From Falsiroseomonas ponticola (lineage in GTDB: Bacteria > Pseudomonadota > Alphaproteobacteria > Acetobacterales > Acetobacteraceae): 64,000 nt of DNA. The notes below the pieces were generated by a model that ran no database searches, was not told the origin of the DNA, and saw only the letters and a program-made list of their open reading frames with translations. The DNA lies in NCBI RefSeq assembly GCF_016805305.1, contig NZ_JAERQN010000002.1, positions 496,001-560,000 of the forward strand, given 5' to 3'. Positions 26,335-34,335 of the stretch are shown piece by piece (positions within the stretch are counted from its first letter, which is position 1; every line of letters starts with the position of its first letter). The position numbers and the translations under genes were made by a program.

Positions 26335-27789
26335 ATGCCCTTTGACGCGATCTTCCGCCTGCATCGCCGCACGCGGCCGGACAAGACCGCCATCATCGAT
26401 GGCGACCGGCGCATCGACTACGCGACGCTCGACCGGATGATCGATGGCGCCTGCCACGCGCTGCTCGCCCGCGGCGTGCGGCGGGAGATGCTGGTGGGCC
26501 TCGGCCTTGGCGACCATGCGGAGCATGTGGTCGCGATGATCGCGCTGGCGCGGCTTGGCGCCGTAATCCTGCCGATGGATTGCCGCTGGCAGGCGGAGGA
26601 GAAGCGCCGCTTCGTGCAGGCCTTCGCGCCGGACATCGTGCTGCTGGAAGCCGATGATCCCGCGCTGGCGGGCAGCGCCTGGCAGGGCCTCGTCCCCGGA
26701 TGGATCACGCCCTCCGACACGCCCTGGCACGACGCCGCCATCACGGATGACAGCCCGCTGGTGCTCTCGCTCTCCTCCGGCACCACCGGCCTGCCCAAGG
26801 GCCCGCGCGCGACGCATCGGCAGTTCGAGGCGCGCTTCATGGTCTATTGGCTGAACATGGGGCTGAACGCGCAGGACGTTTATGTCTCCGCCACGCCGCT
26901 CTATTTCGGCGGAGGCCGCGCCTTCAACCTCGCCATGCTCTTCGCCGGCGCCACCATCTCCGTCCTCTCGCCGCGCACGAAGGTCGGCGCGCTTTCCGCG
27001 CATCTCGCCGAGATCGGCGGCACGGTGCTGTTCCTCGTGCCGACCATGATCCGGCGCCTGCTGGACGAGAATCCGGCACCGCTCGCCTTCCCGACGCTGC
27101 GCGTCCTCATCTCCTCCGGCTCCGCCCTGCATCCGGAGGAACGCATCGCCATCCGCACGCGGCTGACGCCGAACCTCTTCGAATTCTATTCCTCGACCGA
27201 GGGCGGCGGCGTCTCCATCCTCACGCCCAGTGACTGCGAACGCCATCCCGACAGCGTCGGCCGCCCCGGCTTCCGCGTGGAGGTCGAGATCGTGGATGAG
27301 CACCACATCCCGCAGCCCGCCGGCACCATCGGCCGCCTGCGCTATCGCAGCCCGGCCTCCGCCCGCGGCTACTGGCGCGCCGAGGATGGCGACGCCTTCC
27401 GCGATGGGTGGTTCTACCCCGGCGACCTCGCGCGCCTCGACGAGGAAGGCTTCCTCTATCTGCATGGCCGCGCCAAGGACATGATCATCCGCGGCGGCGT
27501 GAACATCTACCCGCAGGACATCGAGCGTGTGCTGCGCGAGCATCCCGGCATCCGCGACGCCGCCGTCACCGGCGCGCCATCGCGGGAGATGGGGGAGGAG
27601 GTCGCCGCCTTCATCGTCGCCGATGACGACGTCCGAGACGAGGATCTGCGGGCCCGCTGCCGCGCCGCGCTGGCGCCCTACAAGGTGCCGACAATCATCC
27701 ATCGCCTGGCCGAGCTGCCGCGCAATGCCGGTGGCAAGGTGGTGAAGGCGGAACTGCTGACGCTGCTGAACCCAGGAGCCCGATCATGA
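26335..27789 (+). CDS. AMP-dependent acyl-CoA synthetase/ligase, 2
   Basis: A 484-residue ANL-family ligase. The P-loop SSGTTGLPKG is at 147-156; others are EFYSSTEGG, the PGDLARLDEEGFLYLHGRAKD hinge and RGGVNIYPQ; the catalytic Lys is in NAGGKVVKAEL near the C-terminus. It is somewhat short for the family. Its ATG directly abuts the hydrolase stop (TAGATG) and its stop overlaps the Bug receptor start. It probably activates a carboxylic acid formed by the operon enzymes. Confidence 0.92.
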   Translation: MPFDAIFRLHRRTRPDKTAIIDGDRRIDYATLDRMIDGACHALLARGVRREMLVGLGLGDHAEHVVAMIALARLGAVILPMDCRWQAEEKRRFVQAFAPDIVLLEADDPALAGSAWQGLVPGWITPSDTPWHDAAITDDSPLVLSLSSGTTGLPKGPRATHRQFEARFMVYWLNMGLNAQDVYVSATPLYFGGGRAFNLAMLFAGATISVLSPRTKVGALSAHLAEIGGTVLFLVPTMIRRLLDENPAPLAFPTLRVLISSGSALHPEERIAIRTRLTPNLFEFYSSTEGGGVSILTPSDCERHPDSVGRPGFRVEVEIVDEHHIPQPAGTIGRLRYRSPASARGYWRAEDGDAFRDGWFYPGDLARLDEEGFLYLHGRAKDMIIRGGVNIYPQDIERVLREHPGIRDAAVTGAPSREMGEEVAAFIVADDDVRDEDLRARCRAALAPYKVPTIIHRLAELPRNAGGKVVKAELLTLLNPGARS

Positions 27790-28757
27790 ACCAGGCCATC
27801 CCGCGCCGCCTGCTGCTCGGCGCCTCGCTCGCTTCCCTCGCGGCACCCGCGCTGGCGCAGGGCGCCTGGCCGGCGCGCCCCATCCGCTTCATCAGCCCCT
27901 GGCCGCCGGGCGGCCCCGCGGACCTGATCGCCCGCCCGATCATCGAGAAGGTGAGCCAGGCGCTCGGCCAGCCCGTGGTGCTGGAAACGCGGCCCGGCGC
28001 GGGCGGCACGCTGGCCGTCGCCTCCGTCGCGCGCGCGGCGCCGGATGGCTACACCGTGCTCTTCTCCCAGGCCGGCCCCAACGCCATCACGCCGGCCTTC
28101 CGCGCCGTGCCCTATGACCCGATCCGCGACTTCATCCCGGTGACGCAGCTCGTCTCCTCCGGCCTCGTCTTCGTCATCCGGCCCGGCATCGCGGCGAACA
28201 GCGTGGCGGAGCTGGTGAACGTCGCGCGGTCGTCGAATCCCGGCCTGAACTTCGGCTCCATCGGCCCCGCCAGCACCACGCATCTGGCGGGCGAGATGTT
28301 CATGCGCGCCGCCGGCATCAACCTGCTGCACGTGCCCTATACCGGATCGACGCAGCCCATCACGGACATGCTCGCGGGCCGCATCGACATGGGCTTCTGG
28401 AACATCGGCGCGGTGATGGGCTTCATCCAGTCGGGCCAGCTTCGCCCGCTGGCGGTGACGACGCTCGGCCGCAGCAGCCGCCTACCGGATGTGCCGGCGA
28501 TGGCGGAGACCTATCCGGGCTTCGAGATGAATTCCTGGTACGGCGTCCACATGCCCGCCGGCACGCCGGCGCCGATCATCGATCGCCTGCACACGGAATT
28601 CGTGGCCGCTTTGCGCGCCCCCGATGTCAGCGCGCGCCTGGTCGAGGCCGGGCTGGAGATCGAGGGCACGAGCCCCGCGCAATTCGCGCAGAAGATCGCC
28701 GCGGCCCTGCTGCGCATGCAGGAACTGCAGCGCGCGACGGGGCTGCGCGCCGAATGA
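27786..28757 (+). CDS. Tripartite tricarboxylate (Bug family) substrate-binding protein, 1
   Basis: A 323-residue periplasmic receptor of the Bug/TctC family. The signal peptide has twin arginines (PRRLLLGASLASLAAPALAQ). Family marks are WPARPIRFISPWPPGGPADLIARP, a GAGG turn, RAAPDGYTVLF and VPYTGSTQPITDMLAG. Bug proteins bind carboxylates and aromatic or amide compounds. No TctA/TctB membrane genes are nearby, so it is an orphan receptor using a remote transporter or acting as a sensor. ATGA overlaps link it to both neighbours. Confidence 0.92.
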   Translation: MNQAIPRRLLLGASLASLAAPALAQGAWPARPIRFISPWPPGGPADLIARPIIEKVSQALGQPVVLETRPGAGGTLAVASVARAAPDGYTVLFSQAGPNAITPAFRAVPYDPIRDFIPVTQLVSSGLVFVIRPGIAANSVAELVNVARSSNPGLNFGSIGPASTTHLAGEMFMRAAGINLLHVPYTGSTQPITDMLAGRIDMGFWNIGAVMGFIQSGQLRPLAVTTLGRSSRLPDVPAMAETYPGFEMNSWYGVHMPAGTPAPIIDRLHTEFVAALRAPDVSARLVEAGLEIEGTSPAQFAQKIAAALLRMQELQRATGLRAE

Positions 28758-29581
28758 TCCGCCGCGGCTTCACGGAGATCGCGGAAGGCCAGGTGCATTA
28801 CCGCACGGCCGGGCAGGGCGGCGTGCCGCTGGTGATGATGCATGCCTCGCCGGGGTCGGCGAAGCTGCTGGAACCGCTGATCGCGGCGTTCGGCCGGCAC
28901 CGCCGCACCATCGCCTGCGACACGCTCGGCAACGGCGATTCCTGCGTGCCCGGCACGAAGGACACCACCATCGCCTATTTCGCCGATGCCCATCTGCGCG
29001 CGCTGGACGCGCTGGGGCTCGATCGCTTCGACCTCTATGGCAGCCACACCGGCGCGAACATCGCCGTGGAGATCGCGATCGCCGCGCCGCATCGCGTGCG
29101 CCGCCTGGTGCTGGATGGCGTCTCGCTCTACGCGCCGGAGGAGCGCGCCGACATGCTGGTGCATTACGCGCCGGGCGTGACGCTGGACCAGAACGGATCG
29201 CAGCTCGGCTGGATCTGGAACTTCGTGCGGGACGCCTACCTCTTCTGGCCCTGGTACAAGCGGGATGCCGCGCATCGAAGGCCGCTCGGCCTGCCCTCCG
29301 CCGAGGAGCTGCACGAGAAGGTGGTGGAGGTGCTGAAATCCGCGCGGACCTATCACCTCAGCTACAACGCCGCGATCGGCTACGACAAGGAACCGCGGCT
29401 GAGGCTGGTGACGGTGCCGACGCTGCTGGCCTGCGCGCGCAGCGACATGCTGTTCGAATACTTCGACCGCGTCCGCGCCCTGATGCCGCAGGCGGAGCCG
29501 CTGGTCACCAACGGCACCGGCAACCCGAAGGCCTTCGCGGAAACCGTCGCCGCCTTCCAGGCCTTCTACGACCGCGGCTGA
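28754..29581 (+). CDS. Alpha/beta-hydrolase fold protein with GSHTG elbow
   Basis: A 275-residue alpha/beta-hydrolase fold protein, homologous to each half of the double-domain protein in the same operon. It shares the oxyanion-side MHASPGSAK, an NGSQL segment, RDAYLFWPW (FWPW at 164-167) and the elbow GSHTG at 96-100, so His98 replaces the nucleophilic Ser. The last gene of the 11-gene operon; its stop directly abuts the convergent GntR gene stop with no spacer. Confidence 0.87.
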   Translation: MIRRGFTEIAEGQVHYRTAGQGGVPLVMMHASPGSAKLLEPLIAAFGRHRRTIACDTLGNGDSCVPGTKDTTIAYFADAHLRALDALGLDRFDLYGSHTGANIAVEIAIAAPHRVRRLVLDGVSLYAPEERADMLVHYAPGVTLDQNGSQLGWIWNFVRDAYLFWPWYKRDAAHRRPLGLPSAEELHEKVVEVLKSARTYHLSYNAAIGYDKEPRLRLVTVPTLLACARSDMLFEYFDRVRALMPQAEPLVTNGTGNPKAFAETVAAFQAFYDRG

Positions 29582-30277
29582 TCAGGAAGCCGGTTCTGGC
29601 TGCATCACGCCGGCGGGCAGCACCACGCGCAGCGCCACGTCGCGATCCGCGCGCAGGTGCAGGCGCATCAGCTGCTCCGCCTCCTCCGCCTTGCCGGAGA
29701 CCAGCGCATCGATGATGTGGCCATGCTCCAGCAGCGCGCGCTCCACGCGCCCATGCCGCAGCGTCAGCAGGCCGAAGCGATGCACCTGGTCCCCGAGCTG
29801 CCCCATGAAGGCGGCGAGGCGCGAATTGCCGGCCAGGCCGATGATCCGGCTGTGCATCAGCACGGAGAAATCATAGGCCGCGCGCAGCCGCCCCGCCTGC
29901 ATGTGGGACACGGCCTCCCGATGATCCGCGCGCAGCGCCTCCGCATCCGCGGGGCCCATGCGTTCGGCGGCGATCCGCACCGCGAAGCCTTCCAGCTGCT
30001 CCCGCAGCTGATAGACCTCCACGATGTCCTGCACCGAGAGTTCGGAGACGATGATGCCGCGCTGGGGCAGGATGCGCACCAGCCCGCCGGTCGCCAATTC
30101 GCGCAGCGCTTCGCGGATCGGCGTGCGGCTGATGGCCAGCTCATCGGCCAGCTGGTTCTCGCTCAGCAGCGCGCCGGGGGCGTAGCGGCTGTCCAGGATG
30201 CCCTGCTTGATCGCGTCATAGGCCTGCTCCCGCAGGCTTCGTGGTGCTTCCCCGCTGACGCCCTTGCCCCGTGTCAT
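29582..30277 (-). CDS. GntR family transcriptional regulator (FCD/VanR type)
   Basis: A 231-residue regulator. The N-terminal winged helix covers about residues 13-80, with LREQAYDAIKQGILDSRY, the recognition helix LADELAISRTPIREAL and a wing GGLVRILPQRG. The C-terminal all-helical FCD domain has the metal-ligand pattern (Asp/His residues in DFSVLMHSRIIG and HGHIIDAL). FCD regulators usually bind the pathway acid or a metal complex and repress adjacent catabolic genes. It diverges from the second amidohydrolase gene across a 152-base region with candidate operators. Confidence 0.93.
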   Translation of the reverse strand: MTRGKGVSGEAPRSLREQAYDAIKQGILDSRYAPGALLSENQLADELAISRTPIREALRELATGGLVRILPQRGIIVSELSVQDIVEVYQLREQLEGFAVRIAAERMGPADAEALRADHREAVSHMQAGRLRAAYDFSVLMHSRIIGLAGNSRLAAFMGQLGDQVHRFGLLTLRHGRVERALLEHGHIIDALVSGKAEEAEQLMRLHLRADRDVALRVVLPAGVMQPEPAS

Positions 30278-30315
30278 TGCCCGTCCGTCATCCCTGGCCG
30301 CCTTCGCGAGTCAAT

Positions 30316-30397
30316 CTGTATGCCAGATAAGAATCGACGGCAAATCATGGCTGGGCCGGCGGCCGCCCTTGTCGGCCACACTTGTATCCCAATACCA
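30316..30397. promoter_or_regulatory. Candidate GntR-family operators in the divergent GntR/amidohydrolase region
   Basis: Two AT-richer segments stand out in a GC-rich gap. CTGTATGCCAGATAAG (30316-30331) contains TAT-N5-ATA and overlaps a possible rightward -10 GATAAG spaced 17 bases from TTCGCG. CTTGTATCCCAATACCA (30381-30397) contains the inverted repeat GTAT-N4-ATAC. FCD-type GntR operators often resemble TTGTAT/ATACAA palindromes. A GAAGGGA ribosome site precedes the amidohydrolase ATG. Confidence 0.4.
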
Positions 30398-30429
30398 TCC
30401 CAGAAACCGCGCCACGAAGGGACACGCGC

Positions 30430-31311
30430 ATGGCCTATTCCATCGCCGCCATCGATGCCGTCACCAACTACGAATTCGCCGATCCGGAGCTGGAGCGGAA
30501 GGGATGGCAGGAGAGCTTCATCAGGGAGAAGATCGGCGCCGAGGAATCCCGCATCAAGGGACTGACCCCCGAGGCCTTCATCGAGAAGATGGACCGAGCC
30601 GGCGTGGAGCACTGCTTCCTGCTGGCCATCAAGGCCGGCAGCGCGCTGAACACCATCAACCGCCGCGTGCCCTATGAGAAGGTGGCGGAGATGGTGCGCC
30701 GCTATCCCACGCGCTTCAGCGCGCTGGCCGGCGTCGATCCCACCGAGGGCATGCGCGGGCTGCGGGAGCTGGAATATGCCGTGAAGGAACTCGGCTTCAT
30801 CGGCGCGCATCTCTACCCCCATTGGTTCGAGATGGCGCCCGACCATGCGCGCTACTACCCGATCTATGCGAAGTGCTGCGAGCTCGACATCCCGATCCAG
30901 ATGCAGATCGGCCATTGCCTCCGCTATTCCGAGGAGCGTCCGCTGAAGAGCGTCGGCCGCCCGATCACGCTGGACACCATCGCCTGCGATTTCCCTGAAC
31001 TGAAGCTCGTCGGCATCCATATCGGCTGGCCGTGGACGGAGGAGATGATCGCCGTCGCCTACAAGCATCCCAATGTCTATATCGGCACCGATGCCTATGC
31101 GCCGAAGCACTGGGACGAGAAGTTCGTGCGCTACATGAACAGCTTCGGGCAGGACAAGGTCATCTTCGGCACCGACTATCCCGTCATCGACCTGGAGCGC
31201 GCGCGCACGGAGTTCGAGGCGCTGGGCCTGCGCGAGGTCGCGAAGCGCAAGGTGCTCCGCGACAACGCGATCAGGCTCTATGGGCTGAAGCTGCCGCTTT
31301 CAGAGGAGTGA
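30430..31311 (+). CDS. Amidohydrolase-family (ACMSD-like) protein without the HxH motif, copy 2
   Basis: A 293-residue paralogue of the protein at 22260-23159, sharing GAHLYPHWFE, QIGHCLRY, VGIHIGWPWTEEMI, YAPKHW and FGTDYPVIDLERA. The first-strand HxH metal motif is again absent (AIDAVTNYEFAD). The ATG at 30430 was chosen over an upstream in-frame ATG because GAAGGGA lies 7 bases before it. It is divergent from the GntR gene and convergent, with a 12-base stop overlap, with the cyclic amidohydrolase. Probably a ring-opening hydrolase or decarboxylase of unknown substrate. Confidence 0.88.
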   Translation: MAYSIAAIDAVTNYEFADPELERKGWQESFIREKIGAEESRIKGLTPEAFIEKMDRAGVEHCFLLAIKAGSALNTINRRVPYEKVAEMVRRYPTRFSALAGVDPTEGMRGLRELEYAVKELGFIGAHLYPHWFEMAPDHARYYPIYAKCCELDIPIQMQIGHCLRYSEERPLKSVGRPITLDTIACDFPELKLVGIHIGWPWTEEMIAVAYKHPNVYIGTDAYAPKHWDEKFVRYMNSFGQDKVIFGTDYPVIDLERARTEFEALGLREVAKRKVLRDNAIRLYGLKLPLSEE

Positions 31312-32685
31312 GCGCGGCACGTAGCGCCCGCTCCCCACGGCCGTGTCGTCCAGCGCGCCATCGCGCATGACGGCACGGCCCCGCACGATGGTGTGGACGA
31401 CCTGGCCCGTCAGCGTCCAGCCCTCATAGATCGAGTAGCCGGCGGAGGAGAGCACGCCATCGCGCGTCACGGTCCAGCGGCGGCCGGGATCGACGATGGC
31501 GAAATCCGCATCCATGCCGGGCGCGATGGCGCCCTTGCGATGCAGGCCCATCGCCTTCGCCGGATTGGTCGAGACCAGTTCCACGATCCGCGCCAGGCTC
31601 AGCCCGCGCTTCATGTGCCCCTCGCTCAGCAGCACGGGCAGCATCGTCTCCATGCCCGGGCAGCCCGGGGAGGCCGCCCAGATGCCGCCCTCCTTGCCGC
31701 TCAGATCACGGTGCACATGGTCCGTCGCGACGGTGTCGATGCTGCCATCGAACAACCCGCGCCACAGTGCCTCCCGATCCGATGCCTCGCGCAGCGGCGG
31801 GTTGATCTTGCCGGTGACGCCGCCTTCCCAGCTCACGTCATGGGTGAGGTAGTGCGGGCAGGTCTCCACCCAGACCTTGCCGCCGGCCAGGCGGCCGCGC
31901 TTCGCGGCGTCCAGCGCCTCGGCGGAGGAGGTGTGGACGATGTAGAGCGGCGCGCCCGCCTCCTTCGCCACCAGCGCCGCACGCTGCACGGCATCGGCCT
32001 CCACGAAGGGGGGGCGGGAGGCATTCCAGCTGGCGAGGCCGCCCTTGCCCTCGGGATCCTGCGCCATGATCTGCTTCCGGCGCACCCAGGCGAGTTCGAT
32101 CGTCTCGGGATGCGGGCAGACCATGCCGCCATGCGCGGCGACCGTCTCGCAGAGCCGCAGCAGGAAGCCGTCATCGATATCCGGCAGGCCGAGGCGCTTG
32201 CCCTCGCCGCCGCGGTTGTTCATGAAGATCTTGAAGCTGGGCGCGCCGAACTCCTCGACATAGCGCCGGATGCCCGCGAGCTGCGCCTCGGTCGAGATGA
32301 TGGGGTGGTAGCCGAAATCGATGCGCGATCCCGCTTCCGTGACGGCGATGACCTCGTGCCAGAAATCCTCGAAGGGATCGGTCGCCATCAGGTAGGGGAT
32401 GAAGCAGGTGATGCCGCCCGCGGCCGCTGCCGCGCTTTCCTGCGCCGCATCGCCCGGCACGCGCGGCCGGCTGATATCCTTGCCATGGCCGAGATGCAGA
32501 TGGACATCGACCGCGCCCGGCATGGTGACCAGGCCCGAGACGTTCCAGACCTCCTCCGCTTCCGCCGCCGCGCCGCGGGCGAGGATGGCGGCGATGCGGC
32601 CATCCTTCACCGCGATCTCGCAGGTGGTGGGGCCGAGGCCCGGCAGCACGGCGCTGCCGCCGCGCAGCAGCATGTCGTAGCGCAT
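31300..32685 (-). CDS. Cyclic amidohydrolase (dihydroorotase / allantoinase / hydantoinase family)
   Basis: A 461-residue zinc amidohydrolase. The HxH motif is in VDVHLHLGHG, the carboxylated Lys in SFKIFMNNRG, metal His residues in YIVHTSS and the catalytic Asp in ATDHVHRD. It hydrolyses cyclic amides such as allantoin, hydantoins or dihydroorotate; the precise ring cannot be assigned. It follows the isochorismatase-like gene with a one-base TGATG overlap, so the pair probably converts a cyclic ureide stepwise to ammonia and an acid. Confidence 0.9.
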   Translation of the reverse strand: MRYDMLLRGGSAVLPGLGPTTCEIAVKDGRIAAILARGAAAEAEEVWNVSGLVTMPGAVDVHLHLGHGKDISRPRVPGDAAQESAAAAAGGITCFIPYLMATDPFEDFWHEVIAVTEAGSRIDFGYHPIISTEAQLAGIRRYVEEFGAPSFKIFMNNRGGEGKRLGLPDIDDGFLLRLCETVAAHGGMVCPHPETIELAWVRRKQIMAQDPEGKGGLASWNASRPPFVEADAVQRAALVAKEAGAPLYIVHTSSAEALDAAKRGRLAGGKVWVETCPHYLTHDVSWEGGVTGKINPPLREASDREALWRGLFDGSIDTVATDHVHRDLSGKEGGIWAASPGCPGMETMLPVLLSEGHMKRGLSLARIVELVSTNPAKAMGLHRKGAIAPGMDADFAIVDPGRRWTVTRDGVLSSAGYSIYEGWTLTGQVVHTIVRGRAVMRDGALDDTAVGSGRYVPRSLL

Positions 32686-33377
32686 CAGGCGGCGTCCCGC
32701 GGCGCCAGCTGGCCGAGCGCCGCGATCGCCTCCTCGGTCGTCATCACATCGGCATATTTCGCGGCCATGTCGAAGAGGTTCACCGCGTGGCTGGTCGCGC
32801 TGCGGTCATAGACCGCATCCTGCGGCACCACGACGCGCCAGTTATAGGCGAAGGCATCGACGACCGATCCGCGCACGCAGCCGCTGGTCGTGCACCCCGT
32901 CACCACCAGCGTATCGACGCCGAGATCGACCAGGTAGCTCGCCAGCGGCGTGCCGAAGAAGGCGCTGGGATGCTTCTTCGGCAGCAGGATGTCGCCATCC
33001 TGTGGCGCGACCTCCGCCACGAAGCCGTAGCTGTCCCGCGGCACCGTCATCAGCGCCGGCACCTTCGCGGCCAGGCGCCCGCTGTCGAAGCTCTCCTTCG
33101 GCGACACATGGGGGTAGAGGACGGGCCAGCCCTTCTCCCGGAACAGCGCGAGCAGTTCCTGGATGCGCGCCACGGCGGCCCAGCCCACCTCGCCGCAGCT
33201 GGTGGGGTACTCCTTGATCGCGTCCCAGAAGGGCATGGGCCTGGTGCCGACGGTGCGGTACTGCACATCGATGATCAGCAGCGCGGGCCGGCGGCCGAGG
33301 CCGGAGCGCCGCCCGAACCCGGCGGCGCCATAGGCGCGCTGCTCTTCCTCGGAGATGATTCCATCCCAGGGCTTCAT
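32685..33377 (-). CDS. Isochorismatase-family cysteine hydrolase (N-carbamoylsarcosine amidase-like)
   Basis: A 230-residue cysteine hydrolase. The catalytic triad is visible: Asp in LLIIDVQYRT, Lys in PKKHPSAFFGT and Cys in VVTGCTTSGCVR, with the cis-peptide VTGCTTS loop. The family hydrolyses N-carbamoyl compounds, ureidoacids or nicotinamide-like amides. Together with the cyclic amidohydrolase downstream it forms a two-gene unit suited to ring opening followed by amide cleavage. The 110-base upstream gap contains a possible GntR site and the hairpin at the end of the next operon. Confidence 0.92.
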   Translation of the reverse strand: MKPWDGIISEEEQRAYGAAGFGRRSGLGRRPALLIIDVQYRTVGTRPMPFWDAIKEYPTSCGEVGWAAVARIQELLALFREKGWPVLYPHVSPKESFDSGRLAAKVPALMTVPRDSYGFVAEVAPQDGDILLPKKHPSAFFGTPLASYLVDLGVDTLVVTGCTTSGCVRGSVVDAFAYNWRVVVPQDAVYDRSATSHAVNLFDMAAKYADVMTTEEAIAALGQLAPRDAA

Positions 33378-33432
33378 GTGACTCAGTCCGGTTGTTCCTC
33401 GCCCCGGACGCTAGATCATCAGTTGCAGACAC

Positions 33433-33449
33433 ACAAGATGTATCCAAGT
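33433..33449 (-). promoter_or_regulatory. Possible GntR half-site upstream of the isochorismatase-like gene
   Basis: On the minus strand this reads ACTTGGATACATCTTGT, which shares ACTTG-N-AT-N-C with ACTTGTATCC at 30380-30389 beside the GntR gene. It lies 56-72 bases before the start codon. This could put the isochorismatase/cyclic amidohydrolase pair under the same GntR regulator, but the match is short. Confidence 0.25.
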
Positions 33450-33460
33450 CACGCCGTAGC

Positions 33461-33480
33461 GGCGGCGCCGGGGCGCCGCC
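33461..33480 (-). terminator. Strong GC hairpin after the TIM-barrel gene, no U-tract
   Basis: GGCGGCGCC-GG-GGCGCCGCC is a perfect 9-base stem with a 2-base loop. It begins 7 bases after the stop of the last gene of the minus-strand sugar-transport operon. No run of U follows, so it is a weak intrinsic terminator candidate or an mRNA 3'-end stabiliser. Confidence 0.45.
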
Positions 33481-33487
33481 CGGCGCC

Positions 33488-34324
33488 TCAGCGCGCCGCC
33501 CAGCCGGAGGCCGCGAGGATGTCGTGGCTGGCCTTGATGTCGCCATCCGGGTCCGCGCCCGGCGTCAGCGCATCGGTGATGATCTCCAGCACCGTCATGC
33601 CGCTATAGCCGATCTCCTTCAATGCCGCGGCCGCCGGGGCCGGTTCCACGATGCCGGTGCCGAGCCGTTCATGCTTGAAGACCGCATAGCCGCTGTCGGA
33701 GATGTGGACGTTCTTGATGCGCTTGCCGAGCAGGCGGATGGCCGCCGGCACGTCCTCCTTGATATAGGCGCTGTTGCAGACGTCGAAGTTGATCCCGACC
33801 TCGGGCCCGATCTCCTCCGCCACCGCCAGCATGTCGGCGGCCTTGGGCAGGAAGGTGAAGGGCACGTTCTCCAGGATGATCTCGACGCCGGAGCCCTTCG
33901 CGAAATCGACGAGCTCGCGCATGCCCTCGATGAACCAGGCGCGCATCCAGGGCACGGGCGGATCGATCAGGGAATTCACCGGGCCGGGGATGGCGCAGAC
34001 ATAGGGGCAGCCCCAATCGGCGGCGAGGTCGATGGCTTCCTTGTACCGGTCCAGCGTGTAGCGGCGCATCTTCGCGCAGACGCTGTTCGGATTGTTGTCG
34101 AGCAGCGGGTAGCAGAAGGAGGTGATGGCGGAACCGCTGTCGGCGAGCCAGGACTTGTATTCGCGGCGCTTCGCGGGCGTGAGCTCGGAGGGCCAGCAAT
34201 GCGGCGGGAAGATCATCATCTCGAAGGCGCGATAGCCCTGCGCGTGCAGGTGCTTCAGCGCGCCGAGACCGTCATGCGAATAGAGGAAGGGGAAGGTGGA
34301 GGCGGCAACGCGCAGATCGGCCAT
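33488..34324 (-). CDS. Sugar phosphate isomerase/epimerase-like TIM-barrel protein
   Basis: A 278-residue AP-endonuclease-2 / xylose-isomerase-like TIM barrel. Characteristic metal ligands are Glu in EIILENVPFTF, Asp and Asn in GINFDVCNSAY, His in NVHISDSG and the C-terminal Glu in TVLEIITD. Such proteins epimerise or isomerise sugars and keto-acids. The ATG at 34324 has an excellent GAGGAGA ribosome site 7 bases upstream; the longer frame is spurious. It is the last gene of an eight-gene minus-strand operon, so it probably acts on the sugar or sugar acid imported by that transporter. Confidence 0.88.
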   Translation of the reverse strand: MADLRVAASTFPFLYSHDGLGALKHLHAQGYRAFEMMIFPPHCWPSELTPAKRREYKSWLADSGSAITSFCYPLLDNNPNSVCAKMRRYTLDRYKEAIDLAADWGCPYVCAIPGPVNSLIDPPVPWMRAWFIEGMRELVDFAKGSGVEIILENVPFTFLPKAADMLAVAEEIGPEVGINFDVCNSAYIKEDVPAAIRLLGKRIKNVHISDSGYAVFKHERLGTGIVEPAPAAAALKEIGYSGMTVLEIITDALTPGADPDGDIKASHDILAASGWAAR

Positions 34325-34335
34325 GGCTTGTCTCC

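Noticed and set aside
24559..27702. 1047-codon open frame antisense to the hydrolase and ligase genes
   Set aside because: Its Arg/Ala/Gly/Asp/His-rich product has no domain features and mirrors two confidently identified genes on the plus strand.
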